Part shown: positions 8,154-17,800 of the stretch, one piece after another
Layout of the letters: each line of letters starts with the position of its first letter
Numbering within the stretch: the stretch's first letter is position 1
Assembly: GCA_004297465.1 (NCBI GenBank)
Contig: SCUB01000010.1
Location: 248,001 to 312,000, forward strand
DNA from: Xanthobacteraceae bacterium
Lineage (GTDB): Bacteria > Pseudomonadota > Alphaproteobacteria > Rhizobiales > Xanthobacteraceae
Reading direction: 5' to 3'
DNA: 64,000 nt
The notes under the pieces: model-generated
Databases searched by the model: none
What the model was told of the DNA's origin: nothing
Seen by the model: only the letters and a program-made list of their open reading frames with translations
Position numbers and translations under genes: made by a program

Positions 8154-9347
8154 TCACGACCCCAGCCGGTGCGCGCGCGCGGTGAACAGGATGCCGGACG
8201 GTTTGCGCGCGGCGATCTCGCCGACCTTGGCGCGCGTGCGTACGTCCATGATGTCGACACGGTCGGCATCGCGCACGGAAATCCACACTTCGTGGCCGCG
8301 CGGCGTGAATTCGAGATGCAGCACGGCGGGACCGGGCTGGAAGGTGTGCACGATCTTCGCCTTCGGCACGTCGAGGATCTGGATGGTGTCGTTGGCGGGA
8401 TGGGCGAAGTTGATCCACACCTCGCGGCCGTCGGGGCGCGCCACGCAGAACACCGGCTGGCCGTGCACGGCGATGCGCGCCTTCTCCTTCAGGGTGGAAA
8501 GATCGAGCAGCAGCACCTCGTTCTGGCCGGCGGCCGGCAGCACCAGATCGGAGCCGGACTGCCCCCAGCCCTCGAAGTGCGGCATCTTGTAGACCGGCAG
8601 CTTGTCGCGGCCGGCGTTGTAGCCCTGGAACACTCGGCGCAGCTTCGGCGCATCGTCCCACAGGTCGAGATAGGTGATGCCGTCCTCGCCGAACAGGCCG
8701 GCGAGATAGTGGCGGCCATCGCCGGTGACGTTGGCGTCATAGGGCAGCGCGCCGGCATCGGGAAACTTGGTGAGAACGGGCGTTGCGCCCCGCGAGAAAT
8801 CGGCGATCCAGATTTCTCCGGCGTCGTAGAGCGTGTAGACGAAGCGGCGGCCGGTGACATCGACGAGGCCGACGGTCTTGGAAGCGCGCCCCTGGGCGCC
8901 GATGGCGGGGATCGCCGCGACCTCGACGAGCGTGTCGGCGTCGAACACCTTGACGCCGCCGGGATCGTAATTCGAGGCCGCCACCAGGCGGCCGTCGTCG
9001 GAGATCGCGCCGCCGATCGAATTGCCGGCCTGCACGATGCGCCGGTCGATGCGCATTTCGAGGAGATCGAGCCTGGTCAGCCCGCCGTCGCGGCCGAACA
9101 CATAGGCGTAGCGCTCGTCGCGCGAGAACACCGCGGAGGCGTGCGACAGGTCGCCCAGTCCCTCGATGCGGCCGAGCACGGTGCGCCCGGTGGTCTCGAC
9201 CACCAGCACCGAGCCGGTGGCGCGCTCGATGACGATGCCGAGATCGCCGGTGCCGCGCGGGCCCGAGCCAGCGCGCGAGACGCGCGCCGGAACGGCGAGG
9301 CCGCCGCCCGCCAGCATGGCGGCCTGAAGAAAATGCCGGCGTTTCAC
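8154..9347 (-). CDS. nirF: Heme d1 biosynthesis protein NirF
   Basis: A 397-residue protein with a twin-arginine export signal (KRRHFLQAA at the N-terminus, then a short hydrophobic stretch and ARVSRAG cleavage region) followed by a d1-type beta-propeller. It has no CXXCH motif, which separates it from NirN and NirS. NirF is a periplasmic enzyme of late heme d1 synthesis acting before NirN. The start overlaps the nirC stop by 4 bases and the stop is 4 bases before nirDL. Confidence 0.93.
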   Translation of the reverse strand: MKRRHFLQAAMLAGGGLAVPARVSRAGSGPRGTGDLGIVIERATGSVLVVETTGRTVLGRIEGLGDLSHASAVFSRDERYAYVFGRDGGLTRLDLLEMRIDRRIVQAGNSIGGAISDDGRLVAASNYDPGGVKVFDADTLVEVAAIPAIGAQGRASKTVGLVDVTGRRFVYTLYDAGEIWIADFSRGATPVLTKFPDAGALPYDANVTGDGRHYLAGLFGEDGITYLDLWDDAPKLRRVFQGYNAGRDKLPVYKMPHFEGWGQSGSDLVLPAAGQNEVLLLDLSTLKEKARIAVHGQPVFCVARPDGREVWINFAHPANDTIQILDVPKAKIVHTFQPGPAVLHLEFTPRGHEVWISVRDADRVDIMDVRTRAKVGEIAARKPSGILFTARAHRLGS

Positions 9348-9691
9348 CGCAGCGTTCCTTTCTTGAGGTGGTCGGCGATCCAGCGCGCCTCGGCCTCGCT
9401 CAACAGCGGCTTCCAGGGTGGCATCGGCGTCCCCGGCACGCCTTCGAGGATAATGTGAGCGATCTGCTCGCTATCCCAGTGTTCAAGCTGCTCGGCGGTC
9501 AAAGGCTTGCCCAGCCCTCCCTTGAGCGTCATGCCATGGCAGGAGCCGCAATCCTGCAGCACCAGCGCCGTCAGCTTGGCCGCATCGACCGCGTTTTCGC
9601 CCGCCCAAGCCGAACCCGCCAGCGCCACGGCCGCCGCCGCGCTAAGCCACCACCGCGAACTGGTCCGCCAACGGGTCGGCAATGCCTGCAT
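9344..9691 (-). CDS. nirC: Small c-type cytochrome NirC
   Basis: A 115-residue exported cytochrome c: signal peptide with basic start and hydrophobic core LSAAAAVALAGSAWA (cleavage near residue 30), heme motif CGSCH (Cys48-Cys51-His52), and an axial-type MPPWK later. NirC can donate electrons to NirS or NirN in the periplasm. The ATG at 9691 is the only good start giving a complete signal peptide, but it places 50 bases of the gene inside the end of nirE. A TTG three codons later is an alternative. It overlaps nirF by 4 bases. Confidence 0.85.
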   Translation of the reverse strand: MQALPTRWRTSSRWWLSAAAAVALAGSAWAGENAVDAAKLTALVLQDCGSCHGMTLKGGLGKPLTAEQLEHWDSEQIAHIILEGVPGTPMPPWKPLLSEAEARWIADHLKKGTLR

Positions 9692-10433
9692 CCTCGATTG
9701 CACTCCACTCCGCGGCCAGCGCCGCGACCTTGCCGATGATGAAAAGCACGGGGCCTTCGAAATTCGCCGCCCTGGCTGCATCCGGCAGTTCTTCAAGCCG
9801 GGCGGAAAGCCGGCGTTCGCGGGCGGTGGTACCCTGACTTATAGCAAGGGTTGGCGTATCCGCCGACAATCCATGCGCGATCAGCCGTCCGACGATCTCG
9901 GAAATGTTGCCCAGCCCCATATAGACCGCCAGCGTGGTGTGCGGATCGGCCAGGCTGTTCCAGTCGAGATCGAGCGGCTCGTCGGCCTTGCAGTGGCCGG
10001 TGACGAAACGCACCCCGGTTGCCAGGCCCCGATGGGTGAGCGGCATGCGCGCCGCGGCGGCGCAGCCCTGCGCCGAGGTGATGCCCGGCACCACCTCGCA
10101 CTCGATGCCCGCGCGCCGCAGTTCCGCGGCCTCCTCGCTGCCGCGCCCGAAAATGAACGGATCGCCGCCCTTGAGCCGCACCACGGTGCGTCCGGCGGCG
10201 GCCAGCCGCACCAGGAGCTGATTGATCTCGGGCTGCGGAACCGGATGGTGCCCGGCCTGCTTGCCGACATCGATGCGCGCCGCGCCGGCCGGAATGAGCG
10301 CGAGAATCTCCGCCGGCACCAGGCGGTCGTAGGCCACCACATCGGCCCGCGCGATGATGCGGCTCGCCTTCACTGTCAATAGCTCGGGATCGCCCGGCCC
10401 CGCGCCGACAAGATAGACCTTGCCAAAAGCCAT
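9642..10433 (-). CDS. nirE: Uroporphyrinogen-III C-methyltransferase NirE
   Basis: A 263-residue SUMT-family methyltransferase with all family marks: VYLVGAGPGDPELLT, DVVAYDRLV, GDPFIFGRGSEEAAEL and EVVPGITSA. It methylates uroporphyrinogen III at C2 and C7 using SAM to make precorrin-2, the first committed step to siroheme and heme d1. It is the single-domain form with no CysG oxidase part. Because it sits inside the nir operon it is called NirE and not CobA. The ATG at 10433 begins just before the first motif. Confidence 0.92.
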   Translation of the reverse strand: MAFGKVYLVGAGPGDPELLTVKASRIIARADVVAYDRLVPAEILALIPAGAARIDVGKQAGHHPVPQPEINQLLVRLAAAGRTVVRLKGGDPFIFGRGSEEAAELRRAGIECEVVPGITSAQGCAAAARMPLTHRGLATGVRFVTGHCKADEPLDLDWNSLADPHTTLAVYMGLGNISEIVGRLIAHGLSADTPTLAISQGTTARERRLSARLEELPDAARAANFEGPVLFIIGKVAALAAEWSAIEDAGIADPLADQFAVVA

Positions 10434-10492
10434 GACCAAACATTCCTCCGCGGAGACTTCAAGCCATCGCGACCAATGCAGTGCAGTTAGAA

Positions 10493-10520
10493 ACAAACGG
10501 GAGCGCAAGCTCCCGTTTGT
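10493..10520 (-). terminator. Perfect stem-loop between cytochrome c and nirE
   Basis: A 12-base-pair perfect stem (10493-10504 with 10509-10520) closed by a GCAA tetraloop. On the transcribed minus strand the 3' arm runs into TTTGTTTC, a weak U-tract. It sits 20 bases after the cytochrome c stop and about 60 bases before nirE. It may be a partial terminator or mRNA stabiliser that gives more nirS-cytochrome message than heme d1 gene message. Confidence 0.65.
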
Positions 10521-10540
10521 CAGGTTTCAGTCGAGCACAA

Positions 10541-10864
10541 TCAAAGTCCGAGAATCCACTCGACGACATCCTTGAGGTCGTCGTCGCTGATCTTGGCCAC
10601 CGGATTTGGCGGCATGGGAACGGCGCCCCACACACCTTTTCCGCCTTTCCGGACTTTTTCGATCAGCAAGGCTTCGGCACCAGCCTGCCCTTTGTATTTC
10701 TTGGCGACATCCTGATAGGTCGGGCCAATCGCCTTCTTGTCGACCTTGTGGCAGGCAAGGCAGCCGGCCTTCTGGGCCTTTTGCTCTTGTCCGTCGGCCC
10801 GCACCGGCGCCGTCGCCAGAAAACTGGCGGCGACGGCACCCGCGATGAGATAATGGATTCTCAT
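10541..10864 (-). CDS. Cytochrome c551/c552-type electron carrier (NirM-like)
   Basis: A 107-residue exported class I cytochrome c: signal peptide (about 1-23), heme motif CLACH (Cys35-Cys38-His39) and axial Met84 in VPMPPNP. It is a small periplasmic electron donor of the NirM type, placed directly after nirS as nirM is in pseudomonads. AAGGGAG lies before the ATG, and only 10 bases separate it from the nirS stop, so the two are surely co-transcribed. The label nirM follows from position and fold; the sequence alone cannot exclude another c551 paralogue. Confidence 0.88.
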   Translation of the reverse strand: MRIHYLIAGAVAASFLATAPVRADGQEQKAQKAGCLACHKVDKKAIGPTYQDVAKKYKGQAGAEALLIEKVRKGGKGVWGAVPMPPNPVAKISDDDLKDVVEWILGL

Positions 10865-10874
10865 TCTATCTCCC

Positions 10875-12707
<1,833 letters not shown>

Positions 12708-12719
12708 TTAGAGAAGTCC

Positions 12720-12733
12720 TTGACTTTTGTTAA
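12720..12733 (-). promoter_or_regulatory. FNR/DNR-type box before nirS
   Basis: On the minus strand TTAAC-AAAA-GTCAA, one half-site perfect and the other with a single change from TTGAC. The centre lies about 127 bases from the nirS ATG and fits -41.5 relative to the AT-rich -10 at 12691-12699. The regulators are probably one or more of the three Crp/Fnr proteins at the left of the window. Confidence 0.72.
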
Positions 12734-12858
12734 TCTTTTTGGCGCCGCAGCATCTTGACCGGGTTTTGCACAACCGGCGGCTGCGCGGCCAGCGGGCGAG
12801 AGCTGGCGGCCTTGTACCAAGGCTATGGAAGATGCGTGTTTTGGGGCGGGTGAGAGGC

Positions 12859-12932
12859 TGGAGCGGGCGAAGGGAATCGAACCCTCGTATGCAGCTTGGG
12901 AAGCTGCCGTTCTGCCATTGAACTACGCCCGC
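12859..12932 (-). tRNA. tRNA-Gly (anticodon CCC)
   Basis: The reverse strand folds as a full cloverleaf: acceptor GCGGGCG/CGCCCGC, D-arm GTTC/GAAC, anticodon arm GCAGC-TTCCCAA-GCTGC with CCC at positions 34-36, T-arm GAGGG-TTCGATT-CCCTT, and an encoded CCA end at 12859-12861. The CCC anticodon reads GGG codons. Confidence 0.95.
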
Positions 12933-13006
12933 GGGGAGAGCGCGCGCGCCCCCGTCTCAGGGCGCGGAATATAAAGCGCCTGAACGGAAATACAAACGAT
13001 CCTTGC

Positions 13007-13492
13007 TCAATCGCCACCGGTCGCGGCACGGGGGCCGTCGGCCGGCGGCTCGGAGGGGAATTTGTAGGACGCGAACCGCAGCACCAGCACCGCCAGCGCC
13101 AGCAGCAGGATGGCCCCGGCGACGACCACGAGGTCCACGCCGGTTCGATGCTCGGCGCTGACCAGTTCGATGAGCACGCGGCCGAGCGCCGTGATGGCGA
13201 TATAGATCAGGTAGCGGACCGGCATCCGGGTCGTCTTGAAATAAATGCCGACCATCGCTCCCAATTCGAGATAGATGAACAGCAGCAGGATATCGGTGAG
13301 CCCCGCCCGGCCGCGCGCGTACATCTCGACCACCGTCGCCGCCGCCGACCAGACCGTGGTCGCGCCGATGGCGAACAGCGCCAGATGGTGAAACGCATCC
13401 ACCAGCAGCGGGCCGAACGCATCCGCCAGTTCGCGAAAGCCGCGGTGAAACTGCCGGGCCGATTGAGTTATCGCATCGAGGGCATTGGCCAT
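13007..13492 (-). CDS. PsiE-like inner-membrane protein
   Basis: A 161-residue membrane protein resembling the phosphate-starvation-inducible PsiE family. It has about four hydrophobic segments (near residues 30-55, 65-85, 93-112 and 120-143), with the family-like stretches LTDILLLFIYLELGAMV and PVRYLIYIAITALGRVLIE. The molecular function of PsiE proteins is not established. It lies between tRNA-Gly and dcd, 30 bases downstream of dcd on the same strand, and may be read through from it. No Pho box is seen before it. Confidence 0.75.
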   Translation of the reverse strand: MANALDAITQSARQFHRGFRELADAFGPLLVDAFHHLALFAIGATTVWSAAATVVEMYARGRAGLTDILLLFIYLELGAMVGIYFKTTRMPVRYLIYIAITALGRVLIELVSAEHRTGVDLVVVAGAILLLALAVLVLRFASYKFPSEPPADGPRAATGGD

Positions 13493-13522
13493 CGTCGTCC
13501 CCCTGTTGCCCCGATCCCGGCC

Positions 13523-14668
13523 CTACATCCGAAAATGCTTGGATAGCTTGAGGCCCTGGGCCTGGTAATTGGAGCCGATGCCCTGGCCGTAGAGCTGGCT
13601 GGGCCGCGCCTGCATCCTCTCGTAGATCAGGCGGCCGACGATCTGGCCATGCTCGAGGATGAACGGCACCTCGCGCGAGCGCACTTCGAGCACCGCGCGC
13701 GCGCCCCGGCCGCCGGCGCCGGCATAGCCGAAGCCGGGATCGAAGAAACCGGCATAGTGAACGCGGAACTCGCCCACCAGCGGATCGAACGGCACCATCT
13801 CGGCGGCGTAATCGGGCGGCACCTGCACCGCCTCCTTGGAAGCGAGGATATAGAACTCGTCGGGATCGAGGATCAGGCTGCGGTCGGGCCGCGCCCGGAT
13901 CGGCTCCCAGAACTCGTCGATGGCGTAGCCGGCGCGGCGGTCGACATCGATGACGCCGGTATGGCGCTTGGCGCGGTAACCGACGAAGCCGCCGGCGCCC
14001 TCGCCCGACAGATCGACGCTGACCGCGACCCCGTCGCTCAGATCGGCCGCGTCGCAATCGACCAGCCGCTCGCGCGCATGGAGCGCGTTGAGCGCGTCGG
14101 CGTCGAGCGTGGCGTCGCCGCAGCGGAAGCGGATCTGGGACAGCCGCGAGCCCTCGCGCAGCAGCACCGGGAAGGTCTTGGGGCTGATCTCGGCATAGAG
14201 CGGACCGTGATAGCCGGCGCCGATGATGTCGAAGCGGCGGGTGCCGTCGGCGATGACGCGGGTGAACACGTCGAGCCGCCCGGTCGAACTCTTCGGATTG
14301 GTGGCGGCGGAAATCGTCTTCGGCAGCGCCAGGCTCTCGAGCAGCGGCACGATGTAGACGCAGTTGGTCTCCAGCACCGCGCCGTCGCCAAGCGCGATCT
14401 CGTGCAACTTGAGGTGGTCGATGCGTTCGGCCACCGTCGCCTCGGGTCCGGGCAGGAAGCTGGCGCGCACCCGGTAGGCGACGTCGCCGAGCCGAAGGTC
14501 GAGGCTGGCGGGCTGGATCTGGTTCTCGATGAACGGATAGGCCGGCAGGATAACGCCGGAATCGGCCAGCGCCGCGATGGCCCGGTCGGGCAGGATGCCT
14601 TTTGCGTCCTCTGCCAGGGAGTGCGGCACGCGAGGCCTCGTGGTGTCGGCGGCTTGCATGGCCGCCAT
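13523..14668 (-). CDS. dcd: 2'-deoxycytidine 5'-triphosphate deaminase (double-length Dcd)
   Basis: A 381-residue protein of the long alphaproteobacterial dCTP deaminase family, which deaminates dCTP to dUTP for thymidylate supply. Two dUTPase/Dcd-like halves can be seen: an N-terminal one with QPASLDLRLGD and NPKSSTGRLDVFTRVI, and a C-terminal one with GFFDPGFGYAG and QLYGQGIGSNYQAQGLKLSK. The classical enterobacterial Dcd is about half this length. The start has two nearby candidates (ATG at 14668 and at 14659). It is divergent from the SAM-II riboswitch and metZ. Confidence 0.88.
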   Translation of the reverse strand: MAAMQAADTTRPRVPHSLAEDAKGILPDRAIAALADSGVILPAYPFIENQIQPASLDLRLGDVAYRVRASFLPGPEATVAERIDHLKLHEIALGDGAVLETNCVYIVPLLESLALPKTISAATNPKSSTGRLDVFTRVIADGTRRFDIIGAGYHGPLYAEISPKTFPVLLREGSRLSQIRFRCGDATLDADALNALHARERLVDCDAADLSDGVAVSVDLSGEGAGGFVGYRAKRHTGVIDVDRRAGYAIDEFWEPIRARPDRSLILDPDEFYILASKEAVQVPPDYAAEMVPFDPLVGEFRVHYAGFFDPGFGYAGAGGRGARAVLEVRSREVPFILEHGQIVGRLIYERMQARPSQLYGQGIGSNYQAQGLKLSKHFRM

Positions 14669-14726
14669 CTAAACGGTTGCCGGTCTTGACGGGAAGGGCG
14701 CCCTTCCCCTATGACCTGACTTATCC

Positions 14727-14783
14727 CCGTGGTCATTTGAGCCGGCCGGCTTGCAGCCACGTAAAACAAGTTGCTAAAAGGCC
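14727..14783 (+). promoter_or_regulatory. SAM-II riboswitch before metZ
   Basis: The segment contains the conserved SAM-II core: CGTGG (14728-14732) pairs with CCACG (14757-14761), with the intervening ATTTGAGCCGGCCGGCTTGC, and the downstream AAAACAAGTTGCTAAAAGG forms the pseudoknot partner. SAM-II binds S-adenosylmethionine and lowers expression of methionine genes in Alphaproteobacteria. It sits about 95 bases before the metZ start. Confidence 0.93.
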
Positions 14784-14798
14784 GGGGACATGCGTGAT

Positions 14799-14832
14799 CC
14801 CGGCCGATGGAGCAGTCCCGGCCGGTTTTTTT
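14799..14832 (+). terminator. Intrinsic terminator between SAM-II aptamer and metZ
   Basis: CCGGCC (14800-14805) pairs with GGCCGG (14820-14825), followed by seven T residues (14826-14832). A second copy, GGCCGGGGA at 14780-14788 directly after the aptamer, can pair with either TCCCGGCC copy, so alternative folds exist. This looks like an attenuator acted on by the riboswitch. Confidence 0.75.
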
Positions 14833-14877
14833 GCGTCCGCTTTTGCGGGGGCGCGCTTGAGGCTCAAGGAGGCCCGC

Positions 14878-16089
14878 ATGTCCGCTGTCAAACCGCCACG
14901 CCCGGCCGCCGCCGTGTCTTCCTACCGTCCCGAAACCCGCCTCGTCCATGGCGGCACGCTGCGCTCGCAGTTCGGCGAGACCTCCGAGGCGCTGTTCCTG
15001 ACCCAGGGCTTCGTCTACGACAGCGCCGAGGAGTGCGAGGCGCGCTTCACCGGCGAGAATCCCGGGTTCCTCTACTCGCGCTTCTCCAACCCCACCGTGG
15101 CGATGTTCGAGCGCCGCATGTGCGCGCTCGAAGGCGCGGAAGCCGCCCGCGCCACCGCCACCGGCATGGCCGCGGTCACCGCCGCGGTGTTCGCGCCGCT
15201 GCGCGCCGGCGACCACGTGGTGGCGGCCAAGGCGATGTTCGGTTCGTGCCGCTGGGTGGTGGAGGACATGCTGCCGCGCTACGGCATCGAATCGACGCTG
15301 GTCGACGGCCTCGACCTCGACCAGTGGAAGCGCGCGATGCGGCCCAACACCCGCACGCTGTTCCTCGAAAGCCCGACCAATCCGACGCTCGACGTGCTCG
15401 ACATCGGCGCCGTCGCCGCCATCGCCCATGCGGGCGGCGCGCGGCTTATCGTCGACAACGTGTTCGCCACGCCGATGTGGCAGAGCCCGCTGGCGCTCGG
15501 CGCCGACGTGGTGGTCTATTCGGCGACCAAGCACATCGACGGCCAGGGCCGCTGCCTCGGCGGCGTCATCCTGTCGTCGGAGCAGTTCATCGCCGACCAC
15601 ATCCACATGTTCCTGCGCCAGACCGGCCCGTCTATGTCGCCGTTCAACGCATGGATGCTGCTCAAGGGGATGGAGACGCTGGCGCTGCGCGTGCGCCAGC
15701 AGACCGAGAACGCCACCGCGGTGGCCGAGGCGCTGGCGCATCATCCCAAGATCGCGCGGCTGATCTATCCCGGCCGCGCCGATCACCCGCAGGCGGCAAC
15801 CGTCAGGAAGCAGATGCGCGGCGGCTCGACGCTGGTGGGCTTCGAGGTCGCCGGCGGCAAGGCGGCGGCTTTCCGCTTCCTCAACGCGCTGAAACTGGCT
15901 CTTATCACCAACAATCTCGGCGATTCAAAAACCCTGGTGACGCACCCGGCGACGACCACGCATCAGCGGCTGAAGCCGGAGCAGCGCGCGGAACTGGGCA
16001 TCGGCGAAGGCTTCATCCGGTTTTCCGCCGGCATCGAGCATCCCGACGACATCGTCGCCGATCTGCTGGCGGCGCTCGAAGCTGTCTAG
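14878..16089 (+). CDS. metZ: O-succinylhomoserine sulfhydrylase MetZ
   Basis: A 403-residue PLP enzyme of the Cys/Met metabolism family, which makes homocysteine from O-succinyl (or O-acetyl) homoserine and sulfide. The PLP lysine is Lys218 in SATKHIDGQGRCLGG; other marks are YSRFSNPTVAMFE, LFLESPTNPTLDV, and the C-terminal HPATTTHQRL and IRFSAGIEHPDDI. The start is set by AAGGAGG at 14866-14872. A longer open frame reaches back through the riboswitch to 14602 and is not coding. The SAM-II element and attenuator upstream show repression by SAM. Confidence 0.95.
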   Translation: MSAVKPPRPAAAVSSYRPETRLVHGGTLRSQFGETSEALFLTQGFVYDSAEECEARFTGENPGFLYSRFSNPTVAMFERRMCALEGAEAARATATGMAAVTAAVFAPLRAGDHVVAAKAMFGSCRWVVEDMLPRYGIESTLVDGLDLDQWKRAMRPNTRTLFLESPTNPTLDVLDIGAVAAIAHAGGARLIVDNVFATPMWQSPLALGADVVVYSATKHIDGQGRCLGGVILSSEQFIADHIHMFLRQTGPSMSPFNAWMLLKGMETLALRVRQQTENATAVAEALAHHPKIARLIYPGRADHPQAATVRKQMRGGSTLVGFEVAGGKAAAFRFLNALKLALITNNLGDSKTLVTHPATTTHQRLKPEQRAELGIGEGFIRFSAGIEHPDDIVADLLAALEAV

Positions 16090-16128
16090 GCCCGCCTCCC
16101 CGGGTCAGGCCCGGGCATGACGACGGAA
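16090..16128. repeat. Dispersed palindromic repeat, copy 1
   Basis: CCCGGG-TCAGG-CCCGGG followed by CATGACGACGG. The same core, an inverted GGGT/ACCC arm next to CATGACGA, occurs at 23764-23874 and 56560-56680. This copy lies between the convergent metZ and SGNH genes and may also act as a terminator. Confidence 0.6.
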
Positions 16129-16131
16129 AAT

Positions 16132-17037
16132 CTAGCGCGGCGCCAGGGCGGTTCCCGGCGCCTGCGCCGCGTGCATGGGCAGCGCGCCGGTAATGGCCTC
16201 GCCCAGCAGATGGGCAAAGCAGGAATAGCCCCAGTCGTTGAGATGCAGGGCATCGGGCGTGATGAAATCGTCGAATGGCATGTGTTCGGCGTCATGCCAG
16301 CTCTTCATCACGGCATAGCGGTGGAACAGCGCCACGTTCTCGTCATGCGCGGCCCCGGCGAGCAGATCGAGCATGGCCTGGGCGCCCGCCTTCTCGATGA
16401 CCTTCGGCGCGTATTGCGGATCGACCAGGATAACGTCGGCGCCGTGCGCCCGGATGCGGCGGATGCCGTCATGCACGAGGGCGCTGAGCGGCGCGGCGTC
16501 CTGGTCGCGCACCACGGTGTTGGTGCCGAGCTGCCAGATCACCAGGTCGGGGTTCTGCGCCAGCACGGCGGAATCCATCCGCGTCAGCATGTCGGGAATG
16601 ATTTCGCCATTGACGCCGCGATTGATCACGGTGAAGGCCGCATTGGGCAGCCGGCGCTTGAGCTCGCTGGCAAGCCGGCTCGGATACGAAAAAGCCGGCG
16701 AGCTGGCGCCGGCGCCGGCCGTCGATGACGATCCGACAGCGACAACGGTCACCGTCTCATTGGAAGCAAGGCGCCGCGCGACGTTGGGCAATGCGGTATC
16801 CAGCCCCGCGATCGCGGCCTTCGAGCGGCACGGCTTCACCGCCAGGACATCGGCCAGGACATCGGCCGGGGCCGTGGACGCCGGCGCCGAGGCGGTCACA
16901 ATACCGGAAGGCACCGTCATCGCCGCAACCGGCGAGGCCATGCCCGCGCTCTGCGCCGAGGCGGTCGAAACCGGCACAAGGCAGGCCATGCCCAGCCACG
17001 CCGCCGCCCACATTCCACGATTGATGTGATGCTTCAC
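16132..17037 (-). CDS. Exported SGNH/GDSL-family hydrolase
   Basis: A 301-residue secreted or membrane-anchored esterase-fold protein. A signal peptide (about residues 1-28, ends TASAQS) is followed by an Ala/Pro/Val-rich linker and an SGNH domain (about 85-290). Block I is VAVGSSSTAG with the nucleophile Ser; block III is WQLGTNTVV with the conserved Asn; block V is TPDALHLNDWG with Asp and His, so the triad looks complete. The GTG at 17037 follows AGGGG and lies 10 bases after the previous stop; the frame upstream has no signal-like start. It is third in a minus-strand set with another SGNH protein and an OpgC-like acyltransferase, so it may act on acyl groups of a periplasmic glycan. Confidence 0.82.
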   Translation of the reverse strand: MKHHINRGMWAAAWLGMACLVPVSTASAQSAGMASPVAAMTVPSGIVTASAPASTAPADVLADVLAVKPCRSKAAIAGLDTALPNVARRLASNETVTVVAVGSSSTAGAGASSPAFSYPSRLASELKRRLPNAAFTVINRGVNGEIIPDMLTRMDSAVLAQNPDLVIWQLGTNTVVRDQDAAPLSALVHDGIRRIRAHGADVILVDPQYAPKVIEKAGAQAMLDLLAGAAHDENVALFHRYAVMKSWHDAEHMPFDDFITPDALHLNDWGYSCFAHLLGEAITGALPMHAAQAPGTALAPR

Positions 17038-17047
17038 TGGCGCCCCT

Positions 17048-17800
17048 TCAGTTCTGCGTCTTGAGGTGAGCGGCGTTGAGAACCATGTCCGCCAGCGCGC
17101 GCCCGATACAGTCGTGCACCTGCTTGGCCAGACCCAGGCCATGAGAAGCCCCGAACAGATCGAAGTCCCCGGCCTCGCTCCAGTGACGCATGATGGCGAA
17201 GCGGTCGAACAGCACCACGTCGCGCTGCTGTGACACCATGCGCATATTGTCCATGTAGGGTGTCACCGAAATCATCGTCTCCATGCGCGGACTGTATTGC
17301 GGATTCAGCAACACGATATCAGCCCCGGCTTTTTGCGCCGCGCTGATACCCTCATCCAGCGCAGTGGTGAAGTCATCGGGATTGATCCCTCGCATAGCAT
17401 CAACCGTGCCGGTTTGCCAGATCACCAGGGTCGGCCGGCGCTCCGTCGCCAGCCTGGCCAGATTTTCCACCATCTCTTCCGCCGTGCGTTTGGTCTGCGC
17501 TTCGGAAAAAACATTAACGTCAACATTTCCAAGCTTTTGCCGCAGCGCAACCTCAAGCCTTGCGGGATAGGCGGCGCCGCCACCGCCCGGCCCGCTCAAG
17601 GTCGAGGACCCGGTGCCGACGACCACAATGTCCAGCTTGCGCTCCTTTGCCACCACCTCGGCGACTTTCTTGAGCGAATTGTCGCTGGAGACGAGTTCGG
17701 GCGGCACCGCGCAGTTCGTCGCGGCGCGTGACGTCTCCTCCGCCCGCGCGGCACCTGTCAGGCACAGGCCGGCCACCAGCATTGCCACCCAGCGTTTCAT
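17048..17800 (-). CDS. Exported SGNH-like protein, divergent active site
   Basis: A 250-residue protein with a clear signal peptide ([20 protein letters not shown]) and an SGNH-type domain related to the next gene. Block I, VVVGTGSSTLSG, keeps the Ser. Block III reads WQTGTVDAM, so the usual Asn is replaced. The block V region, FDLFGASHGLG, has Asp and His with unusual spacing. It may be a divergent enzyme or a binding partner. It overlaps the OpgC-like gene by 4 bases (ATGA), which implies translational coupling. Confidence 0.75.
   Translation of the reverse strand: MKRWVAMLVAGLCLTGAARAEETSRAATNCAVPPELVSSDNSLKKVAEVVAKERKLDIVVVGTGSSTLSGPGGGGAAYPARLEVALRQKLGNVDVNVFSEAQTKRTAEEMVENLARLATERRPTLVIWQTGTVDAMRGINPDDFTTALDEGISAAQKAGADIVLLNPQYSPRMETMISVTPYMDNMRMVSQQRDVVLFDRFAIMRHWSEAGDFDLFGASHGLGLAKQVHDCIGRALADMVLNAAHLKTQN

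Noticed and set aside
9642..10433. nirE as the vitamin B12 gene cobA
   Set aside because: The SUMT fold alone cannot separate them, but it sits inside a complete heme d1 operon with no other cob genes.
12727..12921. 64-codon plus-strand ORF over the tRNA region
   Set aside because: It overlaps tRNA-Gly on the other strand and has no family features.
14038..15786. 582-codon minus-strand open frame across the dcd-metZ junction
   Set aside because: It crosses the riboswitch and is antisense to metZ; composition is shadow-like.
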